Shown piece by piece: positions 58,824 through 64,000 of a stretch of 64,000 bases of DNA. The position numbers and the translations under genes were made by a program. Numbering within the stretch: position 1 is the stretch's first letter; each line of letters opens with the position of its first letter. The notes beneath the pieces were generated by a model, which made no database searches, was not told the origin of the DNA, and worked only from the letters and a program-made list of their open reading frames with translations. The stretch covers positions 496,001-560,000 of the forward strand of contig OY723307.1 in NCBI GenBank assembly GCA_963210315.1. The letters run 5' to 3'. This stretch comes from Rhynchopus euleeides (Eukaryota > Euglenozoa > Diplonemea > Diplonemida > Diplonemidae).

Positions 58824-61145
58824 CTATTTGTTACCCATCATGGGTGTCTTGCTGCATGAAAGGGGGGGGGGTGCTTGCCATACGATGTTGATATGCGTGC
58901 TGCGCAGCCTGCTGCTGTTGGAATGCGCCGCCGCACAGCAGGTGCGGCAATATCGCAGCGCGCAGTCCTGGCACTCCACCTCCGGCAGCCCACCGCACGT
59001 GGCACACGCCCGCCCCGCCGTCCGCTGCGGCGACATCGCCCGCATCTGCAACCCGCCACCCCCCTGCTGCGGCGGGGACACCCCACCGCCCCGCCCCCCC
59101 ACCGCCTTCACCGGCGACTCCCACGGCGCAGGCCGATGCCCCCCCTGCGCCAGAAGCTGCTTCTCGGGGGAGCCCCTCTGCAGCCAGGGGGGGAGGTAGG
59201 AGTCCGCCACCTTCTCCCTCTCGAGCTCTCGCACCTTCTGCTCGAGGTGTGCGATTCGTGACCGCTGCTCCTCCGCGTCCCTCCCAGCACGCCCCGCCGC
59301 GGCGGACGCCACCAGGCTCTCCGCACGGTACACATCCCAAGGCTTCACCAGGGGGGGGTTCGCAGCCCTCCCCTCGAGCCCCACCAGGGCTCCCCCCAAC
59401 GGGGCTGGGCTGGGCACGCTGTACCCCCGAAACACGCTGCCGCTCCGCGCCGGCGACAGAACCGGCGCCGACAGCGGCGACGGCACCTGCGGCAGCGGCG
59501 CCTCGCGGTACCCCATGGGGGACACGGCCCCCAGCCCCCCTGCGCCCGGCGCAGGCAGGGCAACCCTTGAGTAGCCCTGCGGCCCGCCCAGCAGCCCCGC
59601 CGCAGCGACACCTGATCCCGGCTGTGCGGGGTATTGCCCCCCCGCGCTGATGAAGACCGACGAGTCGTGCGGGATCTGCAGGATGTTCACGGAGGGCCCC
59701 CCGATGGGGTATCCTGTCGACCCCCTGTTGTACGCAACGGGTGGCGGAGGTGGGGGTGGCGAGTAGCTCACCGGGGGGGAATGGATCGCGGTGGGCACAC
59801 CGGAGGAGAGAGGCACGGCAGTCCTGCGGGTCTGTGTGGACTGCGGGCTGGGCGTCCTCCCCATACGATAGTCGCTGATGTCAAACCTAACAGAGACTGA
59901 CCCGTCCCCCCTCGGCATCCGCAGTGTCTCCTGCACGTCGGCTGCGCTATAGACGGGGAGAGCATTCACGTGAGTGAGGCGCTTTCCCACAAAGGCCCCC
60001 ACGCCGTACGTCCTGGAGGCAGACCCCTTCTGGGTGCCTTTGAGGAACATGTTGGAGTCGAGCTGCAGGCCCAGCTGGCCTGACTCGGGGAGGGGGACGT
60101 TCGCCTCGTCGACATGCAGGCGGAGGCGGACAGAGTCACACCCCTGCATCCCGGAGGTGATATCGTGCACGGTGATGACGGGGTGGCCATTCAGGTGCGT
60201 GATGCGGTGGCCTATGTATGCCGCAAGCCCCGCCCTATCCGCAGGGGTGCCCGGGCTGATCTGCCCTATTGTCAAACCCATGAGTTCCGCCCCGAGCTTC
60301 TCCTCGGGGTATTTCCTCACAGTCACCTCGAGGGCTTCGAAGATGAGAAGAACCTCTTCGGATTCCCCTGCTGCTGCCCGGACATCCTCTGTCTGCGCAA
60401 CGCGCACCCCGTTGACCTGCGTCAGGCGCCAGCCCATAAACATGTCGGCCCCAGCATCTTCCGCAGGCGTGTCGGGCTCCACCCCGTCTAAAAGCATGTT
60501 TTTAAGCCGAAGCCCAAGCGGTTTCCCATGCGGCTTCGCGATGCGTATCATCTTGACCCCCGGGGGCAGGTCTGCGCTCAGCTGCTCCACCTCCGATGGG
60601 GGCGAGGATGCCTGCGTCGCCACACCCCCTGGGAGTGAAGGGGATCCCGTCCCGTTCACCACCTGCCCGTCGCCCCCCGGGGGGTCGAAGAGGAGGTTGC
60701 CTACAGGGATCTGCAGCTCGTTGGGGAGGCCCGGCACCTCCACAACGGCTATGTTGGAGTGCCGGCGGAGGACGCGGCAGCGGGTGTTGTTGAGCGCGGC
60801 AAGCTCTGGGGGTTGGACCAACCCGTAGAGGATGGCGGTGGTGGCGGGTTCGGCCTCCGGGAGGTGGCCCCTGTCAGCAGACACGTAGAGAGTTGTCTTA
60901 CTCCCGACGAGCGCCTTCATCCCGGCGAGGGTGTTGACCGCCACGTTGTCCACAGCCTTCACCTTCATCCCGCGCTGGATCTTCGCCCGCGCGGCTGCCC
61001 CTCCAGGCACAACCTCCGATACAACCAGGTCGTCGTTAATGCACCACCCGATCTGACCCTCCGCGTCGCGCACCACCTTAAAGACATATGACACCGGCCC
61101 CGGCGGCGCGTTCGCCGCCCCGACAGGGTCGAACTGCGACGGCAT
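58824..61145 (-). CDS. Multi-PDZ scaffold protein with coiled coil and B-box zinc finger
   Basis: 773 aa from ATG 61145 (MPSQFDPVGA). A longer in-frame reading to 61445 crosses homopolymers and is unlikely. Four PDZ-like repeats are visible. Repeat 1 begins SYVFKVVRDAEGQIGW. Repeat 2 has IRIAKPHGKPLGLRLKN and later GWRLTQVNGV. Repeat 3 has EKLGAELMGLTIGQISPG and GHRITHLNGHPV. Repeat 4 has LPESGQLGLQLD and GKRLTHVNALPV. A Pro/Tyr/Ser-rich linker and a coiled coil (IAHLEQKVRELEREK) follow. The C-terminal B-box reads CATCGGLPEVECQDCALRYC-x-x-CC, then AAHSN and HINI. The layout suggests a protein-binding scaffold; partners are unknown. A degraded fragment of this coding sequence is at 8416-8535. 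Confidence 0.78.
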   Translation of the reverse strand: MPSQFDPVGAANAPPGPVSYVFKVVRDAEGQIGWCINDDLVVSEVVPGGAAARAKIQRGMKVKAVDNVAVNTLAGMKALVGSKTTLYVSADRGHLPEAEPATTAILYGLVQPPELAALNNTRCRVLRRHSNIAVVEVPGLPNELQIPVGNLLFDPPGGDGQVVNGTGSPSLPGGVATQASSPPSEVEQLSADLPPGVKMIRIAKPHGKPLGLRLKNMLLDGVEPDTPAEDAGADMFMGWRLTQVNGVRVAQTEDVRAAAGESEEVLLIFEALEVTVRKYPEEKLGAELMGLTIGQISPGTPADRAGLAAYIGHRITHLNGHPVITVHDITSGMQGCDSVRLRLHVDEANVPLPESGQLGLQLDSNMFLKGTQKGSASRTYGVGAFVGKRLTHVNALPVYSAADVQETLRMPRGDGSVSVRFDISDYRMGRTPSPQSTQTRRTAVPLSSGVPTAIHSPPVSYSPPPPPPPVAYNRGSTGYPIGGPSVNILQIPHDSSVFISAGGQYPAQPGSGVAAAGLLGGPQGYSRVALPAPGAGGLGAVSPMGYREAPLPQVPSPLSAPVLSPARSGSVFRGYSVPSPAPLGGALVGLEGRAANPPLVKPWDVYRAESLVASAAAGRAGRDAEEQRSRIAHLEQKVRELEREKVADSYLPPWLQRGSPEKQLLAQGGHRPAPWESPVKAVGGRGGGVSPPQQGGGGLQMRAMSPQRTAGRACATCGGLPEVECQDCALRYCRTCCAAAHSNSSRLRSTHINIVWQAPPPLSCSKTPMMGNK

Positions 61146-62434
61146 ATCCCTCCGGTGGAATGGGTGGGAGGGGTGTCTCGAATGGCTCGGCGGGACGACG
61201 ATTTTCGAGGTATCCCCAAAGGTCCGGCTCAGAAAAGCTTGCTCAGGTCCCGGCTCCTGGAGCATGTCATTGTGAGTGGGGGGGAGGGGGGGGCGGGGCT
61301 GGCAGAGTTGGTGGGGTTGCCTGCAGGGGGGGGGGGGTGTGAACTGCCGTCTAGGTAGGATGGAGCAGCACACTACACAGGACACACCAGGGTATTTTGC
61401 CTCTTCCTGAAGACAAGCAATACGGCACACTGTTCTGGGGCTCACTTTGTTAGTTTTCTGGAGGGGGTGTGGGGAGGGGGTGGCACGTTGGACTGGCTTG
61501 GATCCTTACGAAACAGTTTGCGTCATAACAACAACACTACACACACAAGCTCTCGCTCTCGCCTGCATCCGGAAAATAGTCTGATGGGAGGGGGTAAAGA
61601 GTAGAATGTAGAGGTGATTGTTCCACCGTAACAAGAATCCGCACGTGGTGGAGGGGGGACCCTTTGTTTGTCCTGAGGTTTGTCCGTGCGATGGTTGGTA
61701 CCTTATCGCCATGTGTTTTGCAACACTAGTTAACTGCTTTGTTATGCTCATTCACATCCCATCCATTATCAACACTCCAAGCAATGTTTCCTATGCTCTA
61801 GGGTATAGTAATGGGAACATGTATGTTTCTCATCGCAAATGCTAATACAGAGTAAAAGCAGAGCCAATAAACATCACAGGTCCCTCACTACTCAGTGACT
61901 GGATTGGAAAATCCATACCACTGCCCTGCCTTGGCAGCAAGGTGCTTCGCAATCCTAGTTGTGTCGTCGTACACGGTGCACCAGGAAGGCCTTTGACAAG
62001 TGATTGTGAAGTGGGCACTTGTCAATCACAAGTGTGAAAATGACAAGTCCCACATTCGCGAATACATCGCAGTGGGGGTCATTTTGGCCATGGGGTGCTG
62101 CTATTCACTGGGAGACGTCGCGACAGCGACAGACCTGTGGGAGACCAACTTCGCCACTGGAATTCATTATGTCGAATCGGCTTGGCGCTGAACTTCCTAA
62201 TTCCTAGCATTCCTGATAATTCCTCACAGCTGCTCGCCACGCCGCCACCGATTTCCACTGACGCGAGGGTTCCGGCGTGAGGGGCCTGTGTGGATTTCGC
62301 CAGCACGCTGCTCAGGCGCTCCTTTGCTTTGGGAGTGCTGAGGTTCGATCGGCACTCGCGAGCTTCTGGATGACACAACGCCGGGTGCGACACACACACC
62401 GGCCGTCACGTGACGCTGCCTCCCTGCTTGGCGC
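61146..62434. other. Intergenic with dispersed-repeat fragments
   Basis: Holds GTAAAGAGTAGAATGTAGAG with a TGTTCCAC tail (about 61594-61625, also near 38711 and 40810). It also has a degenerate GCAGTGGGGGTCATTTT motif (about 62069), and ACTTGTCAATCACAAGTG inverted repeats near 62015-62035. The 75-codon plus frame at 61618-61845 has one hydrophobic segment but AT-rich, unhost-like codons; I do not call it. Confidence 0.45.
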
Positions 62435-63568
62435 TCACAACGAAAACTCCCGCAGCTTCTCCGCCAGCAGCGCACCGTACCCCACAGTGGGGCACCAGCG
62501 GCACATGTGTTGCAGGTCCATCAACCCCTCGTCCTCCAGCAGCGCGGTGCTCTTGTACTTCGCATCGTCCGGAAGGTTCACCCTGTTGAACACGCTCGCC
62601 TTCACATGCGCCTGCGTGATGTCGTTCACCGTCGCCAGCACAAACACCACTCTCGTGTCCGAGTCCTTGTTTTGCTCGACAATGTTGCAGAACTTCGCCC
62701 GAAACGAATTCGCGAGCCTGTGAAAGACGCATGCGGTTCGAGACATGGAAAGCCACCACGAGTGAGCATACTTTTCGGCCCCTCCACTCTTCCCTGCGTA
62801 CACCTGGTCCGCTTCGAAGCAGTGCCGCCCGTAGCGGAAGTGTGCCAGAGCGTGAAGTCCATCCCCGCCCACACCCCCCGCCCAGTGCTTGCACTGCACA
62901 GCCAACACAACACGCCCCGCGCGCTCCCTGTCCTTGGTCGGCAGCACCAACACAAAGTCGCAGCACATATTCCACCTGTCCGTCGGAACAAATGCGAGTC
63001 CTGCGGACGACTTCATCTGTTGACCGTCTTGCTCGTTGACCGCACCGACTTTAAAGATGCGACGTAGCGTCTCATCGTCACACACGCGAAGAGTCGTCTC
63101 GTCCTCCACCGCATTCGGGAAGAGCTTGATGTCTTTAGCCCACTCGATCTTTGTGCAGCTAGTCTCTGGCAGGTCTGGTGCACGGCGAAACATGTCCTCT
63201 GTGAGACACTCCCGGGCGAGGACCGCTCCACAGAGTGCATGGAACATGCCCATCTTGAAGTGCTTGCTGCTCTTGTTCGTCTCACACCGAGTGTGGACGC
63301 CCCAGCGAGTGTCAGAAAGGTCGGCGGGCTCAGGAAGCTTGGCGTCGTGGCTGCCCTTGCGAGTGACGGAAAGGTTGGCGTCCGCAACACCTTTCGCGTG
63401 TTCAAGAAAGGACGTCAGCTTCTTGTTCTTGCACCTGCCCAGCTGTTGGTCACAGAACGCCTGCAGTGCAGGCAGCGGGAGGTACCCGACGTGATGGATG
63501 TCGTACGGCACCAACTGGTAGTGGCACCTGGTTGCGGCACGCAGAACCCGTGCGTCGTCATCACTCAT
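62435..63568 (-). CDS. Hypothetical protein with possible PD-(D/E)XK nuclease-like core
   Basis: 377 aa from ATG 63568. No family is firmly recognised. A central stretch reads WNMCCDFVLVLP, about 17 residues, then VVLAVQCKHW. The Asp followed by a hydrophobic strand and Q-x-K resembles the catalytic core of restriction-endonuclease-fold proteins, such as those in Crinkler/RHS-type effectors of protists. Flanks are rich in Cys, His and Trp (DLQHMCRWCPTVGYGALLAEKL near the C-terminus). No P-loop is visible, unlike kinetoplastid RHS proteins. Just upstream (63630-63731) lies a palindromic repeat related to a MITE, so it could belong to a mobile element. Codon use is less GC3-extreme than in neighbours. 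Function remains unassigned. Confidence 0.55.
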   Translation of the reverse strand: MSDDDARVLRAATRCHYQLVPYDIHHVGYLPLPALQAFCDQQLGRCKNKKLTSFLEHAKGVADANLSVTRKGSHDAKLPEPADLSDTRWGVHTRCETNKSSKHFKMGMFHALCGAVLARECLTEDMFRRAPDLPETSCTKIEWAKDIKLFPNAVEDETTLRVCDDETLRRIFKVGAVNEQDGQQMKSSAGLAFVPTDRWNMCCDFVLVLPTKDRERAGRVVLAVQCKHWAGGVGGDGLHALAHFRYGRHCFEADQVYAGKSGGAEKYAHSWWLSMSRTACVFHRLANSFRAKFCNIVEQNKDSDTRVVFVLATVNDITQAHVKASVFNRVNLPDDAKYKSTALLEDEGLMDLQHMCRWCPTVGYGALLAEKLREFSL

Positions 63569-63629
63569 GTCCACCACCGTGAACAAGTACTTCAGTAGCA
63601 CAAGTGTACGTTCATCCGCGTGATCACTA

Positions 63630-63731
63630 CACGGTGGACTCCAGCGGGGGTAGGGTAACCCTTTTCGGGAGTCTCAACTAGGGGGAGTCCAACTCCCGCT
63701 AGCGGGAGTCTATACTCCCGCTAGCGGGAGT
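63630..63731. repeat. MITE-like palindromic repeat
   Basis: Begins CACGGTGGACTCCAGCGG, like the element at 57367, and contains two exact copies of the palindrome ACTCCCGCTAGCGGGAGT (63692-63709 and 63714-63731). No opposite terminus was found. Confidence 0.65.
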
Positions 63732-63859
63732 CTTTTCACCTATTTTCACTCATTTTTCCCATGATACCTATGCAATGTGGCACTCGTCACTGAAGTACAG
63801 CCACACCAAACGAAACGGACGTTTCCACCCATCCCAGCTCGCAGACCTGATTCACAAAA

Positions 63860-64000
63860 ATGGGGAAGACGACAACGAAGCCGGCAGCGAAGCCGGCGGC
63901 AAAGTCGATTAAGAAGAAGAAGAGCGCAGAGAGTCCCGAGGCTGCGGAGGCGACGAACATTGTGCATGATTTTTGCACGGCCTTCCCTGTTAAAAAAGGG
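63860..64000 (+). CDS. 5' end of a Lys/Ala-rich protein, runs off the window
   Basis: ATG at 63860 opens 47 codons to the window edge. The start is basic (TTTKPAAKPAAKSIKKKKS), then acidic (ESPEAAEA), then TNIVHDFCTAFPVKKG. It is the only host-like frame on the plus strand. The basic leader recalls the frame at 10447. Identity unknown; it may belong to a mobile element next to the palindromic repeat. Confidence 0.4.
   Translation, partial: MGKTTTKPAAKPAAKSIKKKKSAESPEAAEATNIVHDFCTAFPVKKG

Noticed and set aside
61618-61845. 75-codon plus-strand frame with a hydrophobic segment
   Set aside because: AT-rich codons unlike the host genes and position within repeat fragments; no support as a gene.

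Overview
The window reads as nuclear DNA from a GC-rich, repeat-laden flagellate protist. I infer a euglenozoan, perhaps diplonemid-like, but nothing here proves it. Three points support this. The receptor-type cyclase at 1985-7273 has the catalytic signature typical of kinetoplastid cyclases. Almost all host-like genes lie on the minus strand, as in directional, polycistronic gene arrays. The genes are nearly intronless; one 157-bp GT-AG intron is visible. Long G/C homopolymers, purine microsatellites and CA/GA repeats fill the intergenic DNA.

Host genes, all on the minus strand, from right to left in the inferred direction of transcription: a nuclease-like hypothetical gene (62435-63568); a four-PDZ, coiled-coil, B-box protein (58824-61145); pyridoxal kinase (54837-55796); the TORC2 subunit SIN1 (50825-52348); a polycystin-2-like channel (44853-47702); a diverged choline/carnitine acyltransferase-like protein (15788-19162); a GILT thiol reductase (14463-15098); an Aurora-type kinase with one intron (12627-13758); a receptor guanylate/adenylate cyclase (1985-7273); and the 5' part of a matrin/U1-type zinc-finger protein (947 to the left edge). 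A plus-strand gene starts at the right edge (63860). The set suggests signalling, flagellar or ciliary functions and lysosomal functions.

The most striking host gene is the GILT homologue. An in-frame TGA sits exactly at the first Cys of its CxxC active site (U-P-G-C), between an intact signal peptide and an intact GILT signature. It is therefore a candidate selenoprotein that routine annotation would truncate to a start at 14936.

From 19.2 to 42.2 kb the window is a nest of mobile elements. Non-LTR retrotransposon A (20955-23611 plus 32475-33732) is split by an 8,858-bp unit (23612-32469). That unit has about 40-bp terminal inverted repeats and a 5-bp target duplication (ATCGA). Removing it with one duplication copy rejoins element A in frame. 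The unit carries a second, nearly complete non-LTR retrotransposon (B). Its ORF1 and ORF2 share a frame, separated by one TGA just upstream of a 2A-like DIETNPGP peptide. Around it are TA-flanked MITEs forming a 1.6-kb palindrome, an 854-bp element with an 8-bp duplication, two inverted copies of a 1.15-kb foldback element, and a 200-N assembly gap.

Other repeats lie outside this nest: a 2.4-kb inverted-repeat element at 9.0-11.4 kb, a 1.2-kb one at 49.3-50.5 kb, and a hAT-like insertion at 56659-57854 whose empty site is preserved in a duplicated copy at 43.7 kb.
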